A stretch of 64,000 nt of DNA from Actinomadura litoris (GCF_009733595.1 NZ_WOFH01000013.1:124001-188000); one strand, 5' to 3'; positions 43,280-51,589 are shown, numbered from the stretch's first letter. Made by a program: numbers and translations. The notes: generated by a model not told the origin, from the sequence alone.

Positions 43280-44454
43280 GCGGTCACCGCCGCGGCGTGG
43301 GGAAGCCGCGCCGAGACGCGGAACCCGCCGCCCGGCAGGGGACCGGCCTCGACGGTGCCGCCGCAGGCGGCGACGCGCTCACGGATGCCGATGAGACCGC
43401 TGCCCCCGCGCCGCCATCCCGGGTCGGCCCCCGCGTCGCCCTGCCCGTCGTCGGTCACCGTGATCTCCAGTTCGTGCTCGGTCCAGCGGAGCCGGACCTC
43501 GGCCTCCCGCGCGTCGGCGTGCTTCACCGTATTGGTGAGCGCCTCCTGCACGATGCGGTAGGCCGCCAGGTCGACCTCGGCGGGGACCGCCCGGCTCCCG
43601 CCCTCGACCGCGAGCCGCACGTGGACCTGGGTGCGGTCGACATGCTCGACCAGGCCGGGAAGCTCGCCGATCGTGGGCTGGGGCGCGCGGACGCCGTGGT
43701 CCTGCTCCTCCTTGAGGACGCCCAGCATCCGGCGCAGTTGGGCCATCGCGTCCCGGCCCGCGTCGGCGATGGCGTCGAAGACCCGTTCGGCCTGGTCGGG
43801 ATCGGAGCGGACCACCACCGGACCGGCCTCGGCCTGCACCACCATGATGCTGACGGCGTGCGCGAGCACGTCGTGCATGTCGCGGGCGATGCGCGAGCGC
43901 TCCTCCGCCGCCGCCCGCGCCGCCTCGGCCTCCCGCTCGCGTTCGAGCTGCGCGGACCGCTCCACCAGCGCGTCCGACCGTTCCCGTGCGGTCCGTGCGA
44001 GCGTCCCCAGCAGGAACGCCGTCACGGGCAGGAGCAGCGTGAACATGAACTCGGCCGCGTCGTTGTCCTTGACCAGCAGCGCGCCGGGCGGGATCGTCGC
44101 CACGAGCGCGCCGATGAAGCCCCAGCGCTGCCAGCGGTGCCGCCCCAGGTCGGCGAGCGTGTAGATGGCCACCAGCCCGCCGTATTGCAGGTTCTGGCCC
44201 GGTTGGGCGTGCAGCGAGACCCCCATGGCGAAGCAGGCCACGACCACCGCGACCGCGAAGGGAGCCCGCCGCCGCCACACCAGGGGCACGACCGTCCCGA
44301 GGTTGAGCACCACCCCGAGCGGCGTCACCTCCGGCGCCGAGGCGAACGGCACGAACACCGGCACCGCGACCGCCGCGGCGATCAGCACATCCACCCGCCC
44401 AGCGCCCGCACCGGAACGCAGCGGAAGACCAAACCTACGGAACCGACCCGTCAT
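43276..44454 (-). CDS. NarL-type sensor histidine kinase (HisKA_3)
   Basis: 392 residues. The N-terminal half has about five membrane helices (residues 22-155). A coiled coil rich in Glu/Arg/Ala follows, then the HisKA_3 phosphoacceptor ERSRIARDMHDVLAH (His near residue 200), a dimerisation stretch, and an ATPase domain with EALTNTVKHA and GSGLIGIRERV. This arrangement is typical of cell-envelope stress sensors in actinomycetes. The cognate regulator gene overlaps its 3' end. Confidence 0.93.
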   Translation of the reverse strand: MTGRFRRFGLPLRSGAGAGRVDVLIAAAVAVPVFVPFASAPEVTPLGVVLNLGTVVPLVWRRRAPFAVAVVVACFAMGVSLHAQPGQNLQYGGLVAIYTLADLGRHRWQRWGFIGALVATIPPGALLVKDNDAAEFMFTLLLPVTAFLLGTLARTARERSDALVERSAQLEREREAEAARAAAEERSRIARDMHDVLAHAVSIMVVQAEAGPVVVRSDPDQAERVFDAIADAGRDAMAQLRRMLGVLKEEQDHGVRAPQPTIGELPGLVEHVDRTQVHVRLAVEGGSRAVPAEVDLAAYRIVQEALTNTVKHADAREAEVRLRWTEHELEITVTDDGQGDAGADPGWRRGGSGLIGIRERVAACGGTVEAGPLPGGGFRVSARLPHAAAVTA

Positions 44455-44654
44455 CCACCCAGTATCGCCACCCCAGACGGAATGCCCGCCTCGCCCGCAC
44501 GAGGGATATCACGCCACTGACCACCTGAAACCGCCGGTTCCAGCGCGACAACGTGCGAAGGCGGGGGGGGTTGAAGTAGTAAGCCCAGCCCGCAGCGACC
44601 GGGACGTTGCGATCGCGTCCGAAGGCAGGTTCGAGCTTGCGAGAACCTGATCGC

Positions 44655-44755
44655 GAAGCGAGCCGCCAGGCGAGTTCGAAGCGATGCCAGCGATCGCCGC
44701 AGTGCCCGTTGAAGGAGGGCCGCCAAGGCCCGACGCCAAGGGCACTGCATTAGAC
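44655..44755 (+). repeat. Hairpin repeat, copy A of tandem pair
   Basis: First 101-bp unit. Its core CGAGCCGCCAGGCGAG is followed by GCGATGCCAGCGATCGCCG and a stem GCAGTGCCC/GGGCACTGC (44699-44707 with 44740-44748). Copy B begins 101 bp later with about 80 percent identity. Copy C lies inverted at 39005-39100. Confidence 0.8.
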
Positions 44756-44856
44756 ACAGCGAGCCGCCAAGGCGAGTTCGGAGCGATGCCAGCGATCGCC
44801 GTGTTGCCCGCCGAAGGAGGGAGCGCCAGCGACCGACGCCAAGGGCAACACAATAA
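44756..44856 (+). repeat. Hairpin repeat, copy B of tandem pair
   Basis: Second unit. Its stem is GTGTTGCCC/GGGCAACAC (44801-44809 with 44843-44851), which differs from copy A at several stem positions yet still pairs perfectly. That compensation suggests selection on the hairpin, or repeated inverted-repeat evolution of a small mobile element. Confidence 0.8.
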
Positions 44857-44936
44857 AAACAGCTCGGGCGGTGTCGACGGGGGCACGACAGCGCCCGAGC
44901 TTGAAGAGGACCATACAAGGTGAGGCGTTGGTCTCT

Positions 44937-45482
44937 CTAGCCGGGGTATGCCCTACTTGAGGCCGCTCCATACCTGGTTCGGGTGAAAAGGTGGCTGTCC
45001 GGTTCCTCGCCGGTGTCCGGGAGGTCGGTCTGGTCGGGCACGCCGGCGTGCGCGCCCCTCGGAGCGGTGGAGCCGTTGCCGCCGGTGGTGCGGGGGGCGC
45101 GCAGGACGGCCCAGACGGTGGTCGCGCCCTCTTCGTGGCGGACGCCCCAGCCTTCGGAGAGCGCCTCGACGATGCCGAGGCCGCGGCCTCCGAGTGAGGA
45201 GAGCGTGCCGGGGCCGCGGCGCGGTTCGGTCATGGCGCCGCCGTCGCTCACCTCAAGTTCGAGCAGGTCACCGCGGCGTAGCCAGCAGACCTTGACCTGC
45301 CCGGACGGGAGCGGACGTGCGTGCCGCAGTGCGTTGCTGATGAGCTCGCTCACGATCACACTGGCGTCGTCCACGATGGACTCGTAGACCCCCGAGGCGA
45401 CCAGCTCCGAGCTGAGGCGCTTGCGCGCGACCGCGACGCTGGACGGTGCGTGTGGTAGCAGTACGACGCTCGACGCCCTCAC
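44937..45482 (-). CDS. RsbW-like ATP-binding regulatory protein
   Basis: 181 residues. A GHKL ATPase domain (HATPase_c_2) spans residues ~5-125 with VSELISNALRHA (N box), LEVSDGGAM (G1) and GGRGLGIVEALSEGWGV (G2). The final ~50 residues are low-complexity and hydrophilic. Such proteins are anti-sigma or regulatory serine kinases in actinomycetes, often paired with STAS or XRE/DUF397 genes; none are adjacent. GTG start at 45482. Confidence 0.85.
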   Translation of the reverse strand: MRASSVVLLPHAPSSVAVARKRLSSELVASGVYESIVDDASVIVSELISNALRHARPLPSGQVKVCWLRRGDLLELEVSDGGAMTEPRRGPGTLSSLGGRGLGIVEALSEGWGVRHEEGATTVWAVLRAPRTTGGNGSTAPRGAHAGVPDQTDLPDTGEEPDSHLFTRTRYGAASSRAYPG

Positions 45483-45857
45483 CTCCCCGTGGATTCGCTT
45501 GCTCGGACGAGATTCGCCGCCGCCTGTTTGGTATGACCGAAATGCCCTGATGTTCCGGACCGGAAACCCGGGCGAGAGACTTCACCACCTGCACAACGAG
45601 TCACCGGTCGTCCGGTCACGGTGATCACCCCCGTCTGCGGCGTCGGAACGGAATCTCGTCACCAACGGCGACCAACAATGGATCTATCCAGCCAACGGCG
45701 GATTACTCCTCACGCGCGCGTTTCGTCCATCACACCCTGTCGTCACCGAACTTTCCCGCAAGAGGCCAGCCTGCCACCTGTCAGGAACGCGGAATGCGCC
45801 GGTCACAGCGTTCTCACCGACTCGCACCGGACCTCCTGTCGTCACGGTAAGTAACCA
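45483..45857. other. 375-bp intergenic region, comparatively AT-rich
   Basis: Composition drops below the window average. Short frames (for example a 77-codon plus-strand frame from 45621) lack the genome's third-position GC bias and any ribosome site. It should hold the promoter of the RsbW-like gene and the 3' flank of the sensor kinase. No RNA element recognised. Confidence 0.5.
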
Positions 45858-47852
45858 TCATCCCGCCCTCCGCAGGACGAGACGCATGCATGTCCCCTTG
45901 GTCCCGGATGCCGGATCAGAGGTGGTCACGGCACCCGGTCGGACCTCTGGTTCACCCCTGGTTGAGATGGTCGTCACACTTGTGCCCACTTTGCGGGACA
46001 TCGTGTGAAATGCATCACGGTTTGCCTGGGCGGCGTGGGCGGAGATCGTTCCGCCCTGCGCCTCGGTCAGCCGTTTCACGATGTAGAGGCCGAGCCCGAT
46101 GCCGCCGAACCGGCGCCGGTCCCCCGCCTCCCCCTGGACGAAGCGCTCGAAGATCCGCTCGTGGTCGCCCGGCGCGATGCCGACGCCCTCGTCCACCACG
46201 GTGACCACCAGGTCGGAGCCCTCGGGGCGCGCCCGCACGCGGACCGTTCCGCCATCGGGGGAGTATTTGAAGGCGTTCTCCAGCAGCTGCCCGAGGACGA
46301 TGTCGGTCGCCATCGCGTCGCCCCGCGCGAACGGCAGGTCCGCCGCGATCTCCAGCTCGACCTGGTGCAGCGGCGACAGCGACCGGAAGCCCGCCACCAC
46401 CCCTTCCAGGACGCGGCGCAGGTCGAACGTCTCGATCGTCACGGGCAGCTCGTCCGCGCCGGCGCGGGAGCCGAGCAGCAGGTGCTCGACGAGCCGGCCG
46501 AGCGACTGGGCGCGCTCGGCGATCGTGGCGACGGCGGCGCGGCGGTCGGCGTCGGTGAGCTTGTCCCACCGGTTGACCAGCGTGGACGCGAAGCCCTGCA
46601 CGACCGTGATCGGGGTGCGCAGCTCGTGGCTGGTCGTGGCGAGGAACAGGTCCTTGGCCTCTTCGAGCGCCTTGGCCTCCGAGACGTCCCGGAAGTCCAG
46701 GACCAGCTCGCCGGTCTCCTCGATCTCGGCGGCCAGGACGTTCAGCCAGATGCCCGACTCCAGCCGGAACGTCAGCATCTCGCCCAGCGCGGGCATGTCG
46801 AACGGCAGCGGGCGGCCGAGCGCGTCCTCCGGCGGGATGCCCGTCAGCGTGTGCGCGGCGGGGTTCCACTGCCGGACGACGAGGTCGTGGTCGAGCACGG
46901 CGATGCCGTCCGCGCTGGAGTCGATGACGGCGCGCTCGTGCGCGCGCTGCCGCACCACTTCCGCATACGCGACGGCGTTGCCGACCGCCACGCCGGCATG
47001 CCCTGCGAGCAGTTCCAGCAGTTCGAGCTCCATATGGCCGACCTTGCGGCCGGAGAACAGCGCGTACAGCGCTCCATACGGCTTGTTCTGGAGGTAGGAC
47101 AGGCCGAGCGCGATCGTGTGCAGACCGGGCAGCTCGGACCAGATCAGGTCGCCGAGCCGCCGCTCGCCGGTCGCGAGCTTCACCGTCTTGCCCGAGCGCA
47201 GCAGCTCGCCGACCAGGCTGGAGCGCAGGTCGGCGGTCGTGCCGCGCATGTGCTCGGGCAGCCCGGTCATGCTGACCAGCCGCAGCCGGTCGCCCTCGAT
47301 GCGCACGAAGCCGCCCGCGTCGGCGCCGGTCAGCTCGATGAGCGCGGTGGTGATCCGGTCGAGCACGACCGCGAGGTCGAGTTCGGCGTTGAGGTCGGCG
47401 ACGATGTCGTTCAGCCGCCGGACGAGCCGCGCCCGCTCCGCCATGTGGTGCTGGACGATCTCGTCGTCCTCGACGGGGTGGTACACCCCCACCCAGCCGA
47501 GCGGCGCGCCGGTGGGGTCCTTCAGCAGGCTCGTGTCGATGCGGACATCGATGAGCCGCCCGTCCTGGTGGAAGCGCCGGGTCGCGATCGAGATCTGCCC
47601 GTTCTCGCCCTCCCCCGGCCGCCGCGTGAGCAGCCGCTCCTGGACGGCGTTGTGCTCGGCCTTCAACTCGTCCGGGACGATCGGCGGGACCCGTCCGACC
47701 ATCTCCTTCGCGCTCCAGCCGAACATCCGCTCCGCCGCCGGATTCCACACCGTGACGCGGTGCCGCTGGTCGACGGCCACGATCGCGTCGGCGGCGCTCT
47801 CGATGACGGCTCGCGCGATCGGATCGTGGACGTGGTGATGCACGCCTGTCAT
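45858..47852 (-). CDS. PAS-GAF-PAS hybrid sensor histidine kinase with abnormal C-terminus
   Basis: 664 residues as read, soluble. PAS (about 15-130, WNPAAERMFGWS), GAF (about 165-310), second PAS (about 315-425, QWNPAAHTLTG), HisKA with SHELRTPITVVQGFAS, and an ATPase domain with LLENAFKYSPDGG, VDEGVGIAPGD and GIGLGLYIVKRLTEAQGG. After ISAHAA (near 46026) about 43 codons lose the genome's codon bias and fit no domain; the last codons, GTCMRLVLRRAG, look like the missing end of the domain. So an in-frame insertion, or loss of the true end, is likely. ATG at 47852. Confidence 0.85.
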   Translation of the reverse strand: MTGVHHHVHDPIARAVIESAADAIVAVDQRHRVTVWNPAAERMFGWSAKEMVGRVPPIVPDELKAEHNAVQERLLTRRPGEGENGQISIATRRFHQDGRLIDVRIDTSLLKDPTGAPLGWVGVYHPVEDDEIVQHHMAERARLVRRLNDIVADLNAELDLAVVLDRITTALIELTGADAGGFVRIEGDRLRLVSMTGLPEHMRGTTADLRSSLVGELLRSGKTVKLATGERRLGDLIWSELPGLHTIALGLSYLQNKPYGALYALFSGRKVGHMELELLELLAGHAGVAVGNAVAYAEVVRQRAHERAVIDSSADGIAVLDHDLVVRQWNPAAHTLTGIPPEDALGRPLPFDMPALGEMLTFRLESGIWLNVLAAEIEETGELVLDFRDVSEAKALEEAKDLFLATTSHELRTPITVVQGFASTLVNRWDKLTDADRRAAVATIAERAQSLGRLVEHLLLGSRAGADELPVTIETFDLRRVLEGVVAGFRSLSPLHQVELEIAADLPFARGDAMATDIVLGQLLENAFKYSPDGGTVRVRARPEGSDLVVTVVDEGVGIAPGDHERIFERFVQGEAGDRRRFGGIGLGLYIVKRLTEAQGGTISAHAAQANRDAFHTMSRKVGTSVTTISTRGEPEVRPGAVTTSDPASGTKGTCMRLVLRRAG

Positions 47853-47993
47853 CGTGCCACCGCACCCGGGTCCCGCGCCTGTCAACCAGTGCCGAAAAGT
47901 TCCCACAGCCAGCCAGGATCGGACGGAACAACGCCACTTCAGGGGGCTACCTGCGTCGAAATCCGCCGACGGTGGACTGGCGTGGCGTGCCCG

Positions 47994-49355
47994 TCAACGT
48001 CCGGTCCGCGCCACCTTACCGACCAGTAGTGCGGCGGCCGCGGCGACCAGGAACGACAGCAGGGAGGCGCTCATCCACGTCTGCGGCGTGAAGTTCAGGG
48101 CGTCGCGGACGTCCGTCCAGAACCCGGCCCAGTGACTCACGGTGCCCGGGTTGACCAACTGGTAGGCGACGACCCCGGCGACCCAGGCCGCGATCATGCC
48201 CCAGCGCGACGGCGCGGTCCGCGAGAGGTCCCAGGACCTGCCACGGCCGAGGAAGAAGTCGGCGGCGAGCACGCCGAGCAGCGGGACGAACACCGAGCCG
48301 ATCAGCGAGAGGAAGCTCGAATAGTCCCCGATGTCCAGCACCAGCGCGAGCACGGTGATCCCGGCGCCGAGCGCGACCGACAGCACCCGCCGGTCGGCGC
48401 GCGGCACGAGGTTCTGGATCGACACGGCCGTCGAGTACACGTTCGCGAACGACTGGTCGGCCTCGCGCAGCACGAACACCGCGAAGAACAGCACGCCGAG
48501 CGACACGTTCAGGAACGGGTCGAAGACCTTGGTCGAATCGCCCGCGACCAGCGCCAACGCCAGCAGTCCGAGGACGTAGGCGATGATCTGCGTGACCGAG
48601 TAGCCCACGGACGCGGCGCCGAACGCCCCGCGCGCGCTCCGGGCGTGCCGCGTGTAGTCGGCCGCGACCGGGACCCAGGAGATGGACACGGCCAGCGCCG
48701 CGTCCGCGCCGATCCAGAACCCGCCCCAGGAGCCTTCCGTGAGGTCGGGCAGCGGCTCGCGGACGAGCTGGATGTAGAAGTAGACGAGGGCGATCATCAC
48801 GGCCGCGGTCACATACCGGCGCAGCATCCGCACCGACCCGAGCGGCCAGATGGTCAGGACGGTGGTGATGGCTCCTGCGGCGATGACGTAGGACCAGCGC
48901 GGGACGCCGTCCCAGAGCGCGCGCGCCGCGTCCGCGATGACGATCAGCTCGAACGTCCCCCAGCCGACAAGCTGGGCGATGTTGAGGACGGTCGGAACGT
49001 AGGAGAGCCGCGCGCCGAAAAGCCCGCGCAGCAGCACCATCGCCGGTTGGCCGGTCCGCGCGCCCGGCGCGGCGGCGAGGCCGAGCATCAGCCCGCCGAG
49101 GACCGTGCCGACCGCCATCGCGACGATGCCCGCGACGATCGACAGCGTCGGCCTCCCGTCCGCGTCCGGCGCGAGCACGGTGTAGGCGCCGGAGAACGCG
49201 AAGAGGCTGACCCCGAGGTTGGCCCAGAAGGCGCTCTGGTCCCAGAAGCCGAGGACCTTCGGCGCGGGTTCGTCGAGCGTGTAGGGGACCTCGTCGCGAG
49301 GGGCCGCGCCGCGGGGACGGTCGTCCCCGGAACGCGCGTCAAGGGCGGACGTCAT
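47994..49355 (-). CDS. cytX: CytX-type NCS1 transporter (hydroxymethylpyrimidine uptake)
   Basis: 453 residues with about twelve membrane helices. ARTGQPAMVLLRGLFG is the NCS1 signature after helix 2, and SWVPVAADYTRHA the helix 6 region. NCS1 proteins carry nucleobases, hydantoins or thiamine precursors. A TPP riboswitch lies directly upstream, which singles out the CytX subgroup proposed to import the HMP moiety of thiamine. A tenA gene 10 kb away could recycle the same pyrimidine. ATG at 49355. Confidence 0.87.
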   Translation of the reverse strand: MTSALDARSGDDRPRGAAPRDEVPYTLDEPAPKVLGFWDQSAFWANLGVSLFAFSGAYTVLAPDADGRPTLSIVAGIVAMAVGTVLGGLMLGLAAAPGARTGQPAMVLLRGLFGARLSYVPTVLNIAQLVGWGTFELIVIADAARALWDGVPRWSYVIAAGAITTVLTIWPLGSVRMLRRYVTAAVMIALVYFYIQLVREPLPDLTEGSWGGFWIGADAALAVSISWVPVAADYTRHARSARGAFGAASVGYSVTQIIAYVLGLLALALVAGDSTKVFDPFLNVSLGVLFFAVFVLREADQSFANVYSTAVSIQNLVPRADRRVLSVALGAGITVLALVLDIGDYSSFLSLIGSVFVPLLGVLAADFFLGRGRSWDLSRTAPSRWGMIAAWVAGVVAYQLVNPGTVSHWAGFWTDVRDALNFTPQTWMSASLLSFLVAAAAALLVGKVARTGR

Positions 49356-49362
49356 GGGGGCA

Positions 49363-49450
49363 CACTCCCTACGCCGGCATTACCCGGACAGGTTCATGCG
49401 GTCGGCGACACCTCGTCGTCGCCCTCTCAGCCCGGCCTGGCCCGAGCTCC
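49363..49450 (-). ncRNA. TPP riboswitch
   Basis: The minus strand shows the two conserved TPP elements in order: GGGCTGAGAGGG (pyrimidine-sensing helix) and GCATGAACCTGTCCGGGTAA followed by TGCCGGCGTAGGGAG (pyrophosphate-sensing helix). The cytX ATG follows 8 bases later, so ligand binding probably hides the ribosome site and shuts off translation when thiamine is plentiful. Confidence 0.95.
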
Positions 49451-49510
49451 CGCGGATATTCGGTCAAACCGATCGTACAGCGCCCAAAGTCATCCTTCGA
49501 GGGCGGACAG

Positions 49511-49540
49511 CGGTCAGGCGCGGTCAGGCGCGGTCAGGCC
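49511..49540. repeat. Three tandem 10-bp units containing a stop codon
   Basis: CGGTCAGGCG occurs three times (last base C in the third). The third unit holds the TGA stop of the rhodanese gene; because the unit is 10 bp, the stop is repeated in all three minus-strand frames. Confidence 0.8.
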
Positions 49541-49869
49541 ACGTAGGGCGGCCCGTCGCCGCCGTTCTCCATCGGACGCCCCGCCTCGGCCCAGCGCTTC
49601 ATGCCGCCGTCCACGTTCCTCGCCAGCCACCCCGCCTGGTTGAGCGCGACCGTGACCTGCGCCGACCGCCCCCCGGACCGGCACACCACGAAGACCTCCT
49701 GGTCGCGGGGGATCTCCGCGGCCCGATCGCTGAGCTGGCCCATGGGGATGTGGACGGCGGCGGGCGCGTGGCCCGCGTCCCACTCGTCCTGTTCCCGCAC
49801 GTCCAGCAGGTAGCCGTCCTGCGGAACGTCAGCGGCGTCGACCGCCGGCACGTCGTCCCCGAAAATCAT
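49534..49869 (-). CDS. Rhodanese-like domain protein
   Basis: 111 residues, a single rhodanese domain. LLDVREQDEWDAGHAPAAVH is the CH2A-like motif, and VVCRSGGRSAQV holds the catalytic Cys near residue 63 in a six-residue loop, the size typical of sulfur transfer. It may handle persulfide sulfur in the cytoplasm. Divergent from the SSI-like gene by 46 bp. Confidence 0.92.
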   Translation of the reverse strand: MIFGDDVPAVDAADVPQDGYLLDVREQDEWDAGHAPAAVHIPMGQLSDRAAEIPRDQEVFVVCRSGGRSAQVTVALNQAGWLARNVDGGMKRWAEAGRPMENGGDGPPYVA

Positions 49870-49915
49870 CACACCCCCATGGAACCGCGCGAGGCCCCGT
49901 CGCGTCGAATCACCT

Positions 49916-50377
49916 ATGCGGTATCGGACGCTCCTAGTGACGACGCCCGGCCTCGCCATGATCCTCTCACTGGCGGCCTGCGGCGACGAACAGTCCTCCG
50001 GCAAACCCGCCGACCGGCCCTCGGGCGCGACCTCCGTCCAGCCCTCGACCGCTCCGGCGGACCACCTCACGATCCAGGTCAGGGCCTCGGCCGAGGCCCC
50101 CGCCAAGACCTGGACCCTCAACTGCGCGCCGCCCGGCGGCGACCACCCGAAGGCCGGCGCCGCGTGCGCCGAGCTCGCCAAGGCGAAACAGCCGTTCAAG
50201 CCCGTGCCCGAGGACCAGATGTGCACCCAGATCTACGGCGGTCCGGAGATCGCCACGGTCAAGGGCACCTGGCGTGGGCAGAAGATCGACACCAGGTTCA
50301 CCCGCAAGGACGGCTGCCAGCTCCACCGCTGGACGAGCGTCGGCGCCCTGTTCGGCGACGTCCCGAAGGTGCGCTGA
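49916..50377 (+). CDS. Subtilisin-inhibitor-like (SSI) lipoprotein
   Basis: 153 residues. The signal peptide ends in a lipobox (SLAAC, Cys near residue 22), then a Ser/Pro-rich linker to ~48. The SSI fold has four cysteines in the usual order: LNCAPPGGDHP, GAACAEL, PEDQMCTQIYGG and KDGCQLHRW. In Streptomyces SSI the reactive bond is Met-Val within MCPMVYDP; the aligned residues here are Gln-Ile, an unusual P1. Classical SSIs are freely secreted, so a membrane-tethered form is notable. It probably guards against a local protease. Confidence 0.85.
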   Translation: MRYRTLLVTTPGLAMILSLAACGDEQSSGKPADRPSGATSVQPSTAPADHLTIQVRASAEAPAKTWTLNCAPPGGDHPKAGAACAELAKAKQPFKPVPEDQMCTQIYGGPEIATVKGTWRGQKIDTRFTRKDGCQLHRWTSVGALFGDVPKVR

Positions 50378-50401
50378 CCCCGGCCGGCCAGGCCCGGCGG
50401 G

Positions 50402-51265
50402 TCACTTGAGCAGGCGGGACATCCTCCTGTCCGCCAGGGGCTTGCCGCCGGTCTGGCAGGTCGGGCAGTACTGGAGCGAGGAGTCGGCGAACGAGACCTC
50501 GCGGATCGTGTCGCCGCACACCGGGCATTTCTGACCGGTGCGGCCGTGGACGCGCAGCCCGGTCTTCTTCTCGCCCTTGAGGTCCTGGGCTTCGAGGCCG
50601 CGCGAGCGCTCGACGGCGTCCCGCAGGGTCGTGACGATCGCCTCGTGCAGGGTCGCGACGTCGTCCTCGGTCAGCGAGGACGCCATCTTGAACGGCGACA
50701 TCCGCGCGACGTGCAGGACCTCGTCGGAGTAGGCGTTGCCGATCCCGGCGATCACCTTCTGGTCGCGCAGCAGGCCCTTGATCTGGGTGCGCTTGCCCGC
50801 GAGGATCGCGGCCAGCGCCTCGGCGGTGAACGCGCCGTCCAGCGGGTCGGGCCCGAGCGAGGCGACCCCCGGCACGTCGGACGGGTCGCGCACGGCGTAC
50901 ACGGCGAGGCCCTTCTTGGTGCCCGCCTCGGTGAGGTCGAAGCCGGAGCCGTCGTCGAGGTGCACGCGCAGGGCCAGCGGGTTCTTCCCGCCCGGCCGGA
51001 CGGGACGCGCCGGGATCTCGTCCCGCCAGCGCAGCCAGCCCGCGCGGGCCAGGTGGATCACCAGGTGCACGCCGTCCACGTCGAGGTCGAGGAACTTACC
51101 GTGCCGGGAGACTCCCGTTATGGTCAGGCCGCCCAGCGCGGTCACCGGCGGGTCGTAGGTCTTCAGCGCGGAGATGGCGAGAACATCGACACGGGCGACG
51201 GCGTGTCCGACCGCCCGCTCCCGGAGGAAGCCGGCCAGCGCCTCCACCTCAGGCAACTCAGGCAT
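50402..51265 (-). CDS. Fpg/Nei-family DNA glycosylase
   Basis: 287 residues. MPELPEVEAL supplies the catalytic Pro2 and Glu3; KGLLRDQKVIAGIGNAYSDE is the helix-two-turns-helix; the C-terminal zinc finger has CPVCG and YCPTCQTGG. These enzymes remove oxidised bases and cut the abasic strand. The sequence looks closer to the actinobacterial Fpg2/Nei-like group than to canonical MutM, based on the GISRHGKFLDL-like region and missing MutM-specific residues; the split is not certain. Confidence 0.92.
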   Translation of the reverse strand: MPELPEVEALAGFLRERAVGHAVARVDVLAISALKTYDPPVTALGGLTITGVSRHGKFLDLDVDGVHLVIHLARAGWLRWRDEIPARPVRPGGKNPLALRVHLDDGSGFDLTEAGTKKGLAVYAVRDPSDVPGVASLGPDPLDGAFTAEALAAILAGKRTQIKGLLRDQKVIAGIGNAYSDEVLHVARMSPFKMASSLTEDDVATLHEAIVTTLRDAVERSRGLEAQDLKGEKKTGLRVHGRTGQKCPVCGDTIREVSFADSSLQYCPTCQTGGKPLADRRMSRLLK

Positions 51266-51286
51266 GACCCCAGTATCGGCGAAGAA

Positions 51287-51438
51287 TTCGTCCACAGGGC
51301 TGTGGAAGCCTGTGGAAAACCCTGTGCACAACTCCGGATCGCCCCGCGCGCGAGGCGATTCCGGGCGTCATACCTCTACGAATATCGACAAACCGGCTCA
51401 GGGGGCGGTGGCAGATCCGGCGGACAGGGTGTGGATAA
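51287..51438. other. Cluster of DnaA-box-like 9-mers
   Basis: TTCGTCCACA (51287), TGTGGAAGC (51301), TGTGGAAAA (51311) and a perfect TGTGGATAA (51430-51438) lie within 152 bp of the intergenic region between the glycosylase and the copper operon. One more perfect TGTGGATAA occurs at 20165. It may titrate DnaA or be chance; it is not an origin, since no dnaA/dnaN genes are near. Confidence 0.3.
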
Positions 51439-51495
51439 CTTCCGGGTCACGACCCGCCGGAGGGGCTCGCGGAGGGTGTGACCCGGATCTCGAAA

Positions 51496-51511
51496 TAACC
51501 CCTAGGGGGTA
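51496..51511. promoter_or_regulatory. CsoR-like copper operator 1
   Basis: TAACCCCTAGGGGGTA is a near-perfect G/C-tract palindrome of the CsoR type, about 80 bp before the copZ ATG. Confidence 0.65.
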
Positions 51512-51556
51512 CGGGTTGTGCCGGGTGTCCGGTTATGGCAGCATGAGGCCCACGAG

Positions 51557-51572
51557 ATACCCCCCAGGGGTA
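51557..51572. promoter_or_regulatory. CsoR-like copper operator 2
   Basis: ATACCCCCCAGGGGTA matches operator 1 in type and lies about 18 bp before the copZ start. No csoR gene is in the window, so the repressor must be encoded elsewhere. Confidence 0.65.
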
Positions 51573-51589
51573 AAAAGAGAGGACGCGAG

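Larger units (their letters stand above)
44455..44936. other. Gene-free region holding a tandem repeat pair
   Basis: 482 bp. The right part contains two tandem ~101-bp units (listed separately). Long reading frames on the minus strand here encode the same peptide twice (SLASLRTRL), which shows they are translations of the repeat rather than a gene. The left part (44455-44650) has a poly-G run near 44561 and nothing else recognisable. Confidence 0.6.

Noticed and set aside
44451..44918. 155-codon minus-strand gene
   Set aside because: Its translation repeats the same peptide twice because it is the 101-bp repeat read through; no ribosome site or family.
45621..45854. 77-codon plus-strand gene
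   Set aside because: Third codon positions lack GC bias and the region is AT-rich intergenic DNA.
51287..51438. Replication origin
   Set aside because: Too few DnaA boxes and no dnaA, dnaN, gyrB or rpmH nearby.
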